DNA of 64,000 nucleotides from JBPRGH01 sp051418055. Lineage in GTDB: Bacteria; Bacteroidota; Bacteroidia; Cytophagales; Cyclobacteriaceae. A program made the position numbers and the translations under genes. Below, in pieces: positions 36,157-45,799 of this stretch (positions are counted from its first letter, which is position 1; the number at the start of each line of letters is the position of its first letter). The notes below the pieces were generated by a model. It saw only the letters and a program-made list of their open reading frames with translations, did not search any database and was not told the origin of the DNA. The stretch lies in assembly GCA_051418055.1 (NCBI GenBank), contig JBPRGH010000052.1:62001-126000 (forward strand), read 5' to 3'.

Positions 36157-36615
36157 CTAATCCAATTTACTCCGGGCATCTTCAAGAGCACGGAGCATCA
36201 TTTCCCTTACTTTTTCTATCCGTTCTTTTTCATGCTTCAGGTATTCTATCCGTTCCTCATGGGAAATTGTATCACGGACAGGTTTAAATTGCCTCATCCA
36301 CGTCATCATAGCGCTATCGGCTTTTTTAAGCTGCTCAATATTTTCTTTAAGATCCTCCATTTTTTGCTCTTCTGCTTCAATGTTTTGCAGGCTATCCATT
36401 TTTACAACCAGTTTCTCTTTAAGTCTCATTAACTCATCCATTCTGGGCATTACCTCATCATGAATGGCAATAACTTCTTCCTGAAGGATTTTTTCCGCAC
36501 GCTCTTCCGGCGGCAATTCGGTAGTTATTTCTTCCTCCTCTCTCTGATTTTCAGGAGGATTACATGAGTGGCATACTAAAACAAAAGCAAAGAGGGTTAT
36601 AAAAGAAATTCTCAT
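36157..36615 (-). CDS. coiled-coil lipoprotein, 152 aa
   Basis: The start is placed at 36615 (MRISFITLFAFVLV), which directly begins a type II signal peptide with lipidation likely at a Cys in VCHSC; the frame is open 16 codons further. The mature part is almost entirely charged helix (long runs of Glu, Lys, Met and Leu), predicted as a coiled coil at about 45-140. It may be a periplasmic spacer or stress-type lipoprotein. No family is recognised. It is divergent from the M28 peptidase gene. Confidence 0.65.
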   Translation of the reverse strand: MRISFITLFAFVLVCHSCNPPENQREEEEITTELPPEERAEKILQEEVIAIHDEVMPRMDELMRLKEKLVVKMDSLQNIEAEEQKMEDLKENIEQLKKADSAMMTWMRQFKPVRDTISHEERIEYLKHEKERIEKVREMMLRALEDARSKLD

Positions 36616-36701
36616 TGAAATCGATTTTTTACGAAAATAAGTATCCTTTTTCTCAACTAGCAATAATTTTGATAATTTTAAAGATTATAAAAGAAAATAT
36701 T

Positions 36702-38069
36702 ATGATGAAATATAAAATCACCTTCCTTTTAGCATTCCTATCAGTAGCAGGATTTGCTCAAAATAATACATTACCTCCTATAGTGGACCCACGCATTTAT
36801 GAAATTATAGAAGATGTATCTGCAGACCGCCTGGAGCAGGATATAACAATACTGGCCAATTTTGGTACGCGTAATACGCTTTCAGATACAGTTTCAGAAA
36901 CACGCGGGATCGGTGCTGCCAGAAGATGGATAAAAGCTGAATTTGATAAAATAAGTAAGGAATGCGGAGGATGCCTTGAGGTTTATTATCAGCGGTCTTT
37001 GGTGAAAGCCGAAGAGAGCAGGCGAATTCCTGAAGATACCTGGATAGTAAATGTCGTAGCCGTACAAAAAGGCACCAGGAATCCCAATAATTATATCATC
37101 ATGAGTGGTGATATTGATTCCAGGGCATCAAATGTAATAGATGCTGAAATCGATGCACCGGGTGCAAATGATAATGCATCAGGTATGGCAGGCGCTATTG
37201 AAGCCGCCCGTGTACTATCAAAATATAAATTTCCTTCGAGTATTATGTACATAGGCCTGAGTGGTGAAGAGCAAGGTCTTTTTGGAGGTGCAGGTCTGGC
37301 AAAACAAGCCAAAGAAGAAGGCTGGAATATAATTGGTGTACTTAATAACGATATGATAGGTAATATTGAAGGAGTTGACGGTGTAATTGAAAATAATACT
37401 TTCAGGGTATTTAGTGAACCTACACCAGTGACCGAAACAGAGCAGGAGCGCAGGGCGAGAAGATATTTTGGAGGTGAAGTGGATGGCGTTAGCCGACAGC
37501 TGGCCCGCTACATTGATCGTATGGCGGAGATCTATATGCCCAATCTGGATGCAATGATGATCTATCGCCTCGATAGGTTTGGCAGAGGAGGGCATCATAC
37601 TCCGTTTAATAATGAAGGATTTCCTGCGGTAAGAATAATGGAAACTCATGAAAATTATAATCGGCAGCACCAGGATATCCGTACCGAAGGTGGAATTAAG
37701 TATGGAGATGTTATAGAAGGTGTAAACTTTGATTATGCTAAAAAACTAACCGCAGTTAATGCAATAACTATGGCAGCATTAGCATGGGCTCCCCCTTCTC
37801 CTGATGAAGTAAAGATAGGAGGTGCTGTTCAGCCCTCTACTACATTATCCTGGAAAGTAGTAGATGATCCTAATTTAGCAGCTTATAAGATCTACTGGAG
37901 AGAGACAACTGCGCCCCAGTGGGAAAATTTCAGATATGTAGATCCATCAAAAACCTCCTTTACTTTAGAAAACTTAGTGATCGACAACTACTTTTTTGGA
38001 GTTTCTGCCGTAGGTAAAGATGGTAATGAGAGTGTTGTGGTTTTCCCTTCAGGGTTGATTCGTAACTAA
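36702..38069 (+). CDS. M28-family peptidase with fibronectin type III tail
   Basis: The start is one of two adjacent ATGs at 36702/36705 (MMKYKITFLLAFLSVAG), the beginning of a signal peptide. The product, about 455 residues, has an M28 zinc-aminopeptidase-like domain (about 60-360) and a C-terminal FnIII-like domain (about 370-455). Ligand segments: GANDNASG (Asp), SGEEQGLFG (Glu pair), NNDMIG (Asp) and HHTPFNNEGFPAV (His). The first ligand segment reads SGDIDS where the family normally has GHxDS, so one histidine ligand is replaced by Asp. The protein is exported, probably digesting peptides outside the cytoplasm. Confidence 0.87.
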   Translation: MMKYKITFLLAFLSVAGFAQNNTLPPIVDPRIYEIIEDVSADRLEQDITILANFGTRNTLSDTVSETRGIGAARRWIKAEFDKISKECGGCLEVYYQRSLVKAEESRRIPEDTWIVNVVAVQKGTRNPNNYIIMSGDIDSRASNVIDAEIDAPGANDNASGMAGAIEAARVLSKYKFPSSIMYIGLSGEEQGLFGGAGLAKQAKEEGWNIIGVLNNDMIGNIEGVDGVIENNTFRVFSEPTPVTETEQERRARRYFGGEVDGVSRQLARYIDRMAEIYMPNLDAMMIYRLDRFGRGGHHTPFNNEGFPAVRIMETHENYNRQHQDIRTEGGIKYGDVIEGVNFDYAKKLTAVNAITMAALAWAPPSPDEVKIGGAVQPSTTLSWKVVDDPNLAAYKIYWRETTAPQWENFRYVDPSKTSFTLENLVIDNYFFGVSAVGKDGNESVVVFPSGLIRN

Positions 38070-38160
38070 GTTTAAACTGTCTGTAAGCAAGTACGTTATA
38101 AGTAGGGTTTTAATTTTATACATTAATTTATTATTTTCGTACAACTAAACCCTGCTATAC

Positions 38161-39423
38161 ATGAGAATAGGTATTTTTTTACAGTGCAAAATATTGCTGC
38201 TGTGCCTTCTTTGTGTAATGTTATTTAATAACTCAGCAAGTTCTGCTGAGAAGGTAAAAACCTATGTAGTCATTGGAGCATTTAAATTCGAAGAAAATGC
38301 ACGGGAATGGGTAGAGTTTGCGAGCCGGCATGATCTTGATGCAGAGTTTGAAATGAACTATAACCGCGGTTTGTATTATGTATACGTATTGAGTACCGAC
38401 AATTGGCAAAATGCAGTAGATAAACTCCATGAGGTCTGGGGTTTAAATGATTTTAAAGATTCCTGGATCTATACAGGTGATTTCGGAAGTCAATACCCTG
38501 AGGAGGAACCTGTCATAGCAGAAGAAAAAGAAGGTGTTCGCGAATTAGAGGAACCTCGCAGGCAGGAAGAACAAATTAATGAACCTGAAGCAATAAAAAT
38601 TGACAGGCAGGCTGAAATAACTCCTTTATCAAAAGAAGAGTTGCGTGAAGAAGTGATTTTAAAAGAAGAAGCCAGATTAGCAGAACCTGATGATGAAGAT
38701 TTAACACTTGGTGATTATACCATCTTCTTCAATCTTTTTAATGCTGCTAATAATCAGGATGTATCCGGGGAAGTGCAGATTATAGATACTGAAAGAGCGA
38801 AACTTATACAGTCAGTTAAAGGTGGTGAATATACATCTGTTGTTGATCCTAATAATGGCTCCGGGAAATTAACTCTGATTGTTGAAACCTTTGGCTATAG
38901 GAAACTTCAGCATCAGATAAATTATAATGAACCTTTCGCAGATACTGCTTCCGTGGATATAGATCTTATTGGCGATATAATGGTTTATCACTTTCCACTT
39001 GTGAGGTATCATAAAGGTGATATTGCTACCATGTATAATGTCTATTTCTTTAAAGATGCAGCGATTATGCGGCCGGAATCAAAATATGAGCTACATAGGC
39101 TGATTGAAATGATGGAGGAAAATCCTGGGTTTGAAATTAAGATACATGGGCATATCAATGGTAAAAGTCCCGGAGTGATAGTAACTGCAGGCGAGGATGG
39201 AAATATGTTTGCCTTGTCAGAAGATGATAATACGGGGTTTGGATCAGCTAAGAAGCTTTCTAAGGAAAGAGCCATCGTAATAAAAAATTATCTTATCAGC
39301 AATGGCATTGATCCTGCAAGAATGGAGATAAAAGCCTGGGGAGGGAAAAGGATGCTCTATGATAAGCACAGTCCTCAGGCACATAAAAATGTTCGTGTGG
39401 AGATAGAAATCCTTGAGGAATAA
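38161..39423 (+). CDS. OmpA-domain protein with SPOR-like N terminus, copy 1
   Basis: Exported protein of 420 residues. After a signal peptide (about 1-29, ending SASSA) comes a SPOR-like alpha/beta domain (KTYVVIGAFKFEENAREW, about 30-105), an acidic Glu/Pro-rich linker (about 115-180), a beta domain, and a C-terminal OmpA-like peptidoglycan-binding domain (about 295-420; KKLSKERAIVIKNYLISNGI and NVRVEIEIL). The usual OmpA Asp/Arg ligands are in IHGHINGKSP and the AHKNVRVEIE region. It should tether the outer membrane to the cell wall. It is followed 89 bases later by a paralog. Confidence 0.83.
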   Translation: MRIGIFLQCKILLLCLLCVMLFNNSASSAEKVKTYVVIGAFKFEENAREWVEFASRHDLDAEFEMNYNRGLYYVYVLSTDNWQNAVDKLHEVWGLNDFKDSWIYTGDFGSQYPEEEPVIAEEKEGVRELEEPRRQEEQINEPEAIKIDRQAEITPLSKEELREEVILKEEARLAEPDDEDLTLGDYTIFFNLFNAANNQDVSGEVQIIDTERAKLIQSVKGGEYTSVVDPNNGSGKLTLIVETFGYRKLQHQINYNEPFADTASVDIDLIGDIMVYHFPLVRYHKGDIATMYNVYFFKDAAIMRPESKYELHRLIEMMEENPGFEIKIHGHINGKSPGVIVTAGEDGNMFALSEDDNTGFGSAKKLSKERAIVIKNYLISNGIDPARMEIKAWGGKRMLYDKHSPQAHKNVRVEIEILEE

Positions 39424-39512
39424 GAATTTTATAACTCACAGGCTTTTGTGATGTAATATCTTTTATTATATTGTCACGATAAAAATTTTTTAAGTTTTAT
39501 CTGACAGGTGAA

Positions 39513-40763
39513 ATGCATAAAAGCAATCGCTTAATTTTTTTGTTACTTTTTTTTATTGTAAAACTTAATGTAAGTTTTGCTGAAACTTTCCCGCCGGATA
39601 TTCTTCCAAAGGGATACTATGTTGTCGTTGGAGCATATGCTCCTGCTAAGGAGCATTATGCCGAAAAATTTACCAATAACCTGCAGCAGCAAGGTTATAA
39701 TGCTACTTATGGTTATAGCCCTTTAAAAAATCTCCTTTTTGTTTACGTATATTATGATTCTGACTTTCGCGCCAGCCTCCAGAAGATGCGTGAGATGCGT
39801 CAAAAAGAGGAGTTTGATGATACATGGGTATATGTAATGGGTGATTATAAAGCACCGGAACAACCAGATAAAAAAGAGAAAATAAATGTTCAGGATGTTT
39901 CAAAACCTAAACGGGCAGTAACAACCGATACTTCTGCTGTTGCAAAAGACACTGTTAAAAAATCGGATACTGAAGCAAGAAAAAAATTAGAGGAAAAGAT
40001 TATTTTTCGTGAAGAAGAGAAGATAAAGGAGGAAGAGGAGATTACACTTGAAGATTTCCTCGTGTTTGTAAACCTTTATAATGCGGCTAATTATCATGAT
40101 GTTTCCGGTGATATTCAGGTAATTGATCCTGTGCGGGCTTCTCTAATAGATGTTATTGAAAGTGGCTCATATGTAACTTTGCCTGATCCTAATAACAGAA
40201 GCGGTGAAGTTTTGCTTGTATGCGATGTTTTTGGGTATAGAAAGATGCAGCAGACAATAAACTACTATAATCCGTTGCCAGATACAGCACAATCTGATAT
40301 CCAGTTGCTGGCTGATATTTTCGTTGTAAATTTCGACCTGGTGCGGTATCATGTTGGTGATATTGTCACTATGTTTAATGTGTACTTTTTTAAGGATGCA
40401 GCTATAATGCAGCCTAAATCAAAGTACGAGCTTAACCAGCTGCTGGAAATGATGAAGGAAAACCCGGCATACAAGATCAGGATACATGGACATACAAATG
40501 GCAGAAATCCTGGGCCCATAATATATCATGGGGAAGATGAGAATTTATTTGCCCTCACCGATGATGATCAACATGGTTTTGGTTCGGCAAAAAAACTTTC
40601 AAAGGAAAGGGCGACCCTGATTAAAGAATTTCTGGTGCAAAATGGAATTGACCCTGAGCGTATGGAAATAAAAGCATGGGGAGGAAGAAGAATGTTGTTC
40701 GACAAACATAGTGCGCAGGCGCATAAAAATGTACGTGTGGAGATCGAGATACTGGAGGAGTAA
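39513..40763 (+). CDS. OmpA-domain protein with SPOR-like N terminus, copy 2
   Basis: A 416-residue paralog of the preceding gene with the same order of parts: signal peptide (ending NVSFAE), SPOR-like domain (GYYVVVGAYAPAKEHYAEKF), Lys/Glu-rich linker, beta domain with DVSGDIQVIDPVRASLI, and OmpA-like C terminus (KKLSKERATLIKEFLVQNGI). The last 25 residues match copy 1 almost exactly, whereas the SPOR domains differ clearly, so binding specificity may have diverged. It is convergent with asnB, with a 2-base gap. Confidence 0.83.
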   Translation: MHKSNRLIFLLLFFIVKLNVSFAETFPPDILPKGYYVVVGAYAPAKEHYAEKFTNNLQQQGYNATYGYSPLKNLLFVYVYYDSDFRASLQKMREMRQKEEFDDTWVYVMGDYKAPEQPDKKEKINVQDVSKPKRAVTTDTSAVAKDTVKKSDTEARKKLEEKIIFREEEKIKEEEEITLEDFLVFVNLYNAANYHDVSGDIQVIDPVRASLIDVIESGSYVTLPDPNNRSGEVLLVCDVFGYRKMQQTINYYNPLPDTAQSDIQLLADIFVVNFDLVRYHVGDIVTMFNVYFFKDAAIMQPKSKYELNQLLEMMKENPAYKIRIHGHTNGRNPGPIIYHGEDENLFALTDDDQHGFGSAKKLSKERATLIKEFLVQNGIDPERMEIKAWGGRRMLFDKHSAQAHKNVRVEIEILEE

Positions 40764-40765
40764 TA

Positions 40766-42661
40766 TTAACTAAAATATCTCCTGTACCACCATTGAAAAA
40801 CCAAAAGCCCCCAAATCCGTGCATGGACATCACCGGGATTCATACTAAACAGTTTCTTTTTAAGTTTTCTTACCTCTCTGACATTAAAGATCCCCTGTTC
40901 TTCAATAAAATCATCTTTTAACAGGTCATCATTGATCTTTCCTTTCAGGTCATGGCGGAGCCAGTGAAGAAGCGGAACTTCAAATCCTTTCTTCGGGCGA
41001 TTGTATAATTCTGCAGGGAGTAAGTCCCTGAATGTATCCTGTACAATGCGCTTTCTTATGCCATTCCCTATTTTATATTCTTCGGGGAGACTGAAGGCAA
41101 AATTTACGATCCTGTAATCGAGGAAAGGTACGCGAACCTCAAGGCTGTTCAGCATTGACATCCGGTCTACCTTGGCAAGCATATCATCAGGAAGTACCAT
41201 TTTGCAATCTGCCAGCAATTGCGAATTCAGATCATTTTGAATATGTCCGGTAAAATTCTTTTTAAAATCCGCATAAGAATCTTGCTGAACCAGTTTTCGG
41301 CTTTGGCTGGAAAGAAGGTTGAAGGCAGATCCTTCAGAGGCAAAGGATGCCCAGCGCCAGTAGCGTTCAGAAGGTGATAACTTCATTCCTTCACTCATTC
41401 TGTAGAGTTGCCGGAAGAGATTAGTAAGTTTATTATGCCGGGACTTGGGCAGCATATACCAGAGTGGTTGGCCTGCTGATATTAGATTCATCAAAGAACC
41501 GCCGTCAGATAACTTTTTTAAAGCCTCATGCTTATTGTATCCTCCAAATAATTCATCGGCGCCATCACCACTTAAGGCTACGGTAGCATGTTTTTTTGTC
41601 TCCCTGCAAAGAAGGTTTACAGCAAGGGCAGAGGAATCTGCAAAAGGTTCGTCCATATAATCCAGTACACTCTCAATGCTCCGCAGCAGCTCATTACTTG
41701 ATATTTCAAAGACCGTATGTTCAATACTGGCTTTTTTAGCTACTAATCGGGCATAATCGGTTTCATCGAAAAACTTCAGATCCTTATAACCTATGCTGAA
41801 GCTATGGATGTCAGGCTTATGACGGGCTGCAAGCATGGTAATGACAGAGGAATCTATCCCGCCACTTAAGAATGTTCCCAAAGGTACGTCAGACACTAAC
41901 CTTTGTTGTACCGAATCTTCCATAAGCGTAAATAAATGCTTTTGCTGCTCCTCATATGAAGATTTTTTATTTATAGCACTAGGATCATAGGGAATGGTGT
42001 AATACGCAGCTGATTTAATTTTTTCCGGTGAAATAGAATAGTAATGCCCCGGCTCCAGCTTTTTGATGCCCTTGAATATCGTCTTGGGAGCACTGATATA
42101 ATTCATCTGAAGGTACTGCCATAGTGCTTCGTAGTCGATCTCTTTAGGAATACCGTATTTTAAAAGCGATTTAATTTCAGAGCCAAATAAAAACTTGTCG
42201 CCATCCTGAAAATAATAGAGTGGCTTAATACCCATTCGGTCACGGGCAAGGAATAGAATTTTTTCCTCCTTATCATAAATAGCAAAAGAGAAAAAACCAT
42301 TGACTTTATTCAGGCACTCTTTGCCATAGGCGATATAAAGATTTAAAAGTACTTCAGTGTCTGTTTCAGAATTGAACTGATAGCCTTTATCGACAAGGTC
42401 TTTTTTTAATTCCCGATAATTAAAGATCTCTCCATTGTAAATGATCAAATAGCGTCCCGTAGCATCATGCATCGGCTGGTGGCCTGAGGAGGAGGTGTCA
42501 ATAATGGAGAGCCTGCGATGCCCTAAAGCAACAGTATTATCATGGTAAGAATCGTGATAATCAGGTCCTCTGCTTTCGATGACACGTGTTGCATTCTCCA
42601 GGTGGACAAAATGCATCCTGCCGATCATATTAAAGGCATATACTCCGGTAATTCCGCACAT
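40766..42661 (-). CDS. asnB: asparagine synthase (glutamine-hydrolysing)
   Basis: Makes asparagine, or amidates another acid, from aspartate, glutamine and ATP. The 631-residue two-domain enzyme has an N-terminal Ntn glutaminase with nucleophile Cys2 (MCGITGVYAF) and a C-terminal synthetase domain with the ATP-pyrophosphatase loop SGGIDSSVI. The length fits the long AsnB/AsnO group, some of which act in cell-wall or polysaccharide amidation rather than free asparagine synthesis. No glycosyltransferase neighbours decide this. It is a single gene. Confidence 0.93.
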   Translation of the reverse strand: MCGITGVYAFNMIGRMHFVHLENATRVIESRGPDYHDSYHDNTVALGHRRLSIIDTSSSGHQPMHDATGRYLIIYNGEIFNYRELKKDLVDKGYQFNSETDTEVLLNLYIAYGKECLNKVNGFFSFAIYDKEEKILFLARDRMGIKPLYYFQDGDKFLFGSEIKSLLKYGIPKEIDYEALWQYLQMNYISAPKTIFKGIKKLEPGHYYSISPEKIKSAAYYTIPYDPSAINKKSSYEEQQKHLFTLMEDSVQQRLVSDVPLGTFLSGGIDSSVITMLAARHKPDIHSFSIGYKDLKFFDETDYARLVAKKASIEHTVFEISSNELLRSIESVLDYMDEPFADSSALAVNLLCRETKKHATVALSGDGADELFGGYNKHEALKKLSDGGSLMNLISAGQPLWYMLPKSRHNKLTNLFRQLYRMSEGMKLSPSERYWRWASFASEGSAFNLLSSQSRKLVQQDSYADFKKNFTGHIQNDLNSQLLADCKMVLPDDMLAKVDRMSMLNSLEVRVPFLDYRIVNFAFSLPEEYKIGNGIRKRIVQDTFRDLLPAELYNRPKKGFEVPLLHWLRHDLKGKINDDLLKDDFIEEQGIFNVREVRKLKKKLFSMNPGDVHARIWGLLVFQWWYRRYFS

Positions 42662-42735
42662 GAATATTAATTTTAAATGACAAAAATGCCATATTATTAT
42701 CTAATAACAACAGTTATTAATTTTAAAGCCAAGCC

Positions 42736-45363
42736 TTACTCACTTCTTAAACTATCAATTGGATTTTTACCGGCGGCATTTGCTGTTTGAAAAAGAATAA
42801 CTACCAGGGAAATAAAAAGAAGTATGAAAAAAGGAAGAGCGAATAATTCTGGTTTTATTGTCATTCTATAGGCAAACTGTTGGAGCCATTTATCTAATAA
42901 CCAGTAACTTATCGGAATGGCTACAATGCTTGCGAAAACCAGTGGAAGACTAAATTTTAGGGCAAAAGAAGTTGTGAGTGATGTTACATTTGCACCGAAG
43001 ACTTTTCGAATCCCTATTTCTTTTGTTTTTCTAAAGAGGGTATAGGATGCCATTGCAAATAAACCCATGCAAGCTATTACTACAGCTAGTATGGAGAAAA
43101 TTGTGATGATCCTGCTCGTATAAAGCTCGGTTTTATACTGCTCATTATAAAGATCATCAAGAAAGAAAAACTGGAAAGGTCGATCAGGGAAAATATCTTT
43201 CCACATTTTTTCTATTGCAATTACCTGCTTTGGAAGATCATTGCCGGTAAGATTAATTGTTAGAAATTTTTTATAGCCTCCTCTTGTCCAATAAAAAGAT
43301 GGAGCTACCTCCTTGTGTAGTGATTGCTCATTAAAAGATTCAACAACACCTATAATTTCCATCTCAGTACCCATGACCAGCTTCTGACCAATAAGGTCTT
43401 CCGGTCTTTTTAAGTTAAAGGCTTGAACAGCTGCATTATTAACGATTATATATTGTAGCGAGTCGCTATACAATGGAAAGTTTTTACCTGCTATTAATTT
43501 CAAGTTATATGTATCAATGAAATTCTCATCAACCCGGGTTAGATAGGCAGAAATAAGAAGGTCTTGTCCTTTTAGTTTACTCCTTCCCAGCCATTCATTT
43601 GTTCTTCCCGGAATGTTTGAGCTGACGGTTGAGCCATCTATATAGCTGTACGTATTTAGTTTTTTCTTTAATACATTTAACCTGTTGTTAAAGGTAGAAT
43701 CTACTTCTTCTCCAACTCCGGGAAGTAGCTTCAGGATTAATTTTTTCCGAACATCAAAACCAAGATCTTTATTTTGCAGGAATTCCAGCTGGTAAAAAAT
43801 GCCTAATGTACAGATGATCAGGATTAATGATATGGCAAATTGAAAAGTTACAAGTCCTTTTTTTATATAAGCCTCTCCTTCTGTAGGTTTTATTCCCTTT
43901 AAGGCATTACTCAATTTAAATCCTGAGATGGTAAGGAGAGGATAAAAAGCTGTTAATAATGAAACTGAGGACAAAATTAAAAACAAATACATCCAGAATT
44001 CAGGTGATGTAAATAATTTGAAATCAATCTTTGTTCCAAAAAAGGTGTTGAACTGTGGTGAGAATTTATAGATCAGCAATAGAGCAAAAAGTAAGGATAT
44101 TAAGTTAATTAGCAATGATTCTATAAGAAATTGCCCCATTAAAGAAGCTTTGGAAGAACCTATAACCTTTCGGATCCCAATTTCTTTGGTGCGTTCAAGA
44201 GTTCGTGAAGTGTTAAGGTTAATTTGGTTAACTACGGCTATGAGTAAAATTAATATCCCAATTACTATAAGAATATCTATCAGGTATTTATGACCAGTAG
44301 GATGAAATTCATTTTCCAATTTCGAATGGAGATGGATCTTTTCCAGTGGCTGGAGCCCAAACTGATAATCTATAAGAGGTTTATCTTTTAGGTACTCACC
44401 TAAATAATGGTCTTTAAAAAGATTAAGCCTTGAATTTATTTCTGTTATATCATTTTCATTGTTCAAAAGGATATAGGTGTAAAAGCCATCCCAGGTGAAT
44501 AAGCTGCGGTCACCATAGACATTAAACCAGGACAATAAAACGTCAGGTTTAAAATGACTATTGGCAGGAAGGTCTTTGTATACACCTGTAATAATCCAGT
44601 TTTCCTGAAGGTTACTGGATAACTCCAATCCTACAATATCAGTATGCCCAAAGAATTTTAATGCAACTTTTTCAGATAGTATAATTTTATTGGAACCTGA
44701 AAGTGCTGATTGAGGGTCGCCTGTAATAAATTGCATATCAAAAATAGTAAGGAAGCTACTATCGGCTATAAATGCATTTGGTATAGAAAAGCTGATCTTC
44801 TTCCCATTTTTTGTTCTAGTGTTAAAAACAGGTTCAATGTTTTTACTTGCGGGAAATATTCTTGCTGTTTCTTTAATTTCGGGGTAAAATTCTTCCATGG
44901 CTAATCCTACCTCCGGTAGAGTCATGGCCCGTGAATATTGAAGCTCACCATTGAGATATCTTGAGCTTGATATCCTGTATATTTTTTCTGAGTTGGAATG
45001 GAATTTGTCAAAGCTCTTCTGCTGATGGACATGCTGAAAAATAAAAAGTGATGCACAAAGGCTGAGGCTTAATCCTATAATATTTATTATTGAAAAGCTC
45101 CTGGCTTTTCGAAGGTTACGATAACCTGCTTTAAAATTTAGACGGACAAGAGAAAGGTTGATGAATGGGAGATGGATTGATCTTATATTAGATATTCGGA
45201 TGAACCTGATTACATACCAAAAATAGATGATCTGTGATAACTTATTTTTATTGATCCTTTTACTATACAATTCATGAAGATCACCCTGGATTTCTTCAAG
45301 AAGTTCAGGCTTGCAAAAAAACTCCAGGAGTCTGTCGGCCCACTTTGGCGGTTGTTGCTGCAT
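42736..45363 (-). CDS. ABC transporter permease, prefix-domain FtsX type
   Basis: An 875-residue inner-membrane protein. Residues 1-75 are the 'permease prefix' domain (WADRLLEFFCKPELLEEIQG) found in Bacteroidota permeases paired with PadR regulators. Then follow two repeats of helix, MacB-type periplasmic domain and FtsX helices, with the paired motifs TKEIGIRKVIGSSKASL and TKEIGIRKVFGANVTSL in the two halves. No ATPase gene lies nearby, so it must borrow one or act differently. It starts 2 bases after the PadR gene stop and is surely co-transcribed under that regulator. The substrate is unknown; peptides or antibiotics are typical for MacB relatives. Confidence 0.9.
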   Translation of the reverse strand: MQQQPPKWADRLLEFFCKPELLEEIQGDLHELYSKRINKNKLSQIIYFWYVIRFIRISNIRSIHLPFINLSLVRLNFKAGYRNLRKARSFSIINIIGLSLSLCASLFIFQHVHQQKSFDKFHSNSEKIYRISSSRYLNGELQYSRAMTLPEVGLAMEEFYPEIKETARIFPASKNIEPVFNTRTKNGKKISFSIPNAFIADSSFLTIFDMQFITGDPQSALSGSNKIILSEKVALKFFGHTDIVGLELSSNLQENWIITGVYKDLPANSHFKPDVLLSWFNVYGDRSLFTWDGFYTYILLNNENDITEINSRLNLFKDHYLGEYLKDKPLIDYQFGLQPLEKIHLHSKLENEFHPTGHKYLIDILIVIGILILLIAVVNQINLNTSRTLERTKEIGIRKVIGSSKASLMGQFLIESLLINLISLLFALLLIYKFSPQFNTFFGTKIDFKLFTSPEFWMYLFLILSSVSLLTAFYPLLTISGFKLSNALKGIKPTEGEAYIKKGLVTFQFAISLILIICTLGIFYQLEFLQNKDLGFDVRKKLILKLLPGVGEEVDSTFNNRLNVLKKKLNTYSYIDGSTVSSNIPGRTNEWLGRSKLKGQDLLISAYLTRVDENFIDTYNLKLIAGKNFPLYSDSLQYIIVNNAAVQAFNLKRPEDLIGQKLVMGTEMEIIGVVESFNEQSLHKEVAPSFYWTRGGYKKFLTINLTGNDLPKQVIAIEKMWKDIFPDRPFQFFFLDDLYNEQYKTELYTSRIITIFSILAVVIACMGLFAMASYTLFRKTKEIGIRKVFGANVTSLTTSFALKFSLPLVFASIVAIPISYWLLDKWLQQFAYRMTIKPELFALPFFILLFISLVVILFQTANAAGKNPIDSLRSE

Positions 45364-45365
45364 TT

Positions 45366-45689
45366 TTATTCAAAATTGAGTTGTAACTTACCGTAAAGCT
45401 GGGTGCGCAATTCGTACATTTCATCAAGAACACGCTTACCGGGAATCGTAAGCTGAAATATACGTTTACGTCTTCCGCCTCTTTCTTCAGTGGCACCACC
45501 CATAGATGATTTTAGATAACCTTTTGCTTCAAGCCGTTTCAGGACTGTATGGATGGCGCTTATATTTATCTTCCTGCCGGTTTGTCGCTCAATCTCCTCC
45601 ATTACAGCAACTCCATAAGCTTCATTTGCCAATGCTCCAACCGTTAGTAAAACGAGCTCCTCCAACTCGCCTATTGAATCTCTTTTCAT
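45366..45689 (-). CDS. PadR-family transcriptional regulator
   Basis: A 107-residue winged-helix repressor. The recognition helix region reads ISAIHTVLKRLEAKGYLKSS, followed by the wing GGRRKRIFQLT and a C-terminal dimer helix, as in PadR-s1 proteins. It is the first gene of a two-gene operon with the large permease 2 bases downstream. A near-perfect 46-base palindrome lies 12 bases before its start codon and is the obvious autoregulatory operator. The ligand is unknown; PadR proteins usually answer phenolics, antibiotics or envelope stress. Confidence 0.92.
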   Translation of the reverse strand: MKRDSIGELEELVLLTVGALANEAYGVAVMEEIERQTGRKINISAIHTVLKRLEAKGYLKSSMGGATEERGGRRKRIFQLTIPGKRVLDEMYELRTQLYGKLQLNFE

Positions 45690-45700
45690 ATAGATTTCAT

Positions 45701-45746
45701 ATTATACAAAAGTGAAAGTAATATATTTATTTCACTTTTGTATAAT
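45701..45746. promoter_or_regulatory. 17-base inverted repeat, probable PadR operator
   Basis: ATTATACAAAAGTGAAA and its exact reverse complement TTTCACTTTTGTATAAT are separated by 12 bases. The site ends 12 bases upstream of the PadR start codon and overlaps where the promoter must be. Size and symmetry fit binding of a repressor dimer or pair of dimers. Confidence 0.75.
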
Positions 45747-45799
45747 TATTTGTCTTCTTTTTGTGGTCCTATTCTTATTCTTTCTGTTATCTCTGGCTT

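Noticed and set aside
37218..37670. 150-codon open frame antisense to the M28 peptidase gene
   Set aside because: Shadow of the coding strand; no signal, motif or neighbour supports it.
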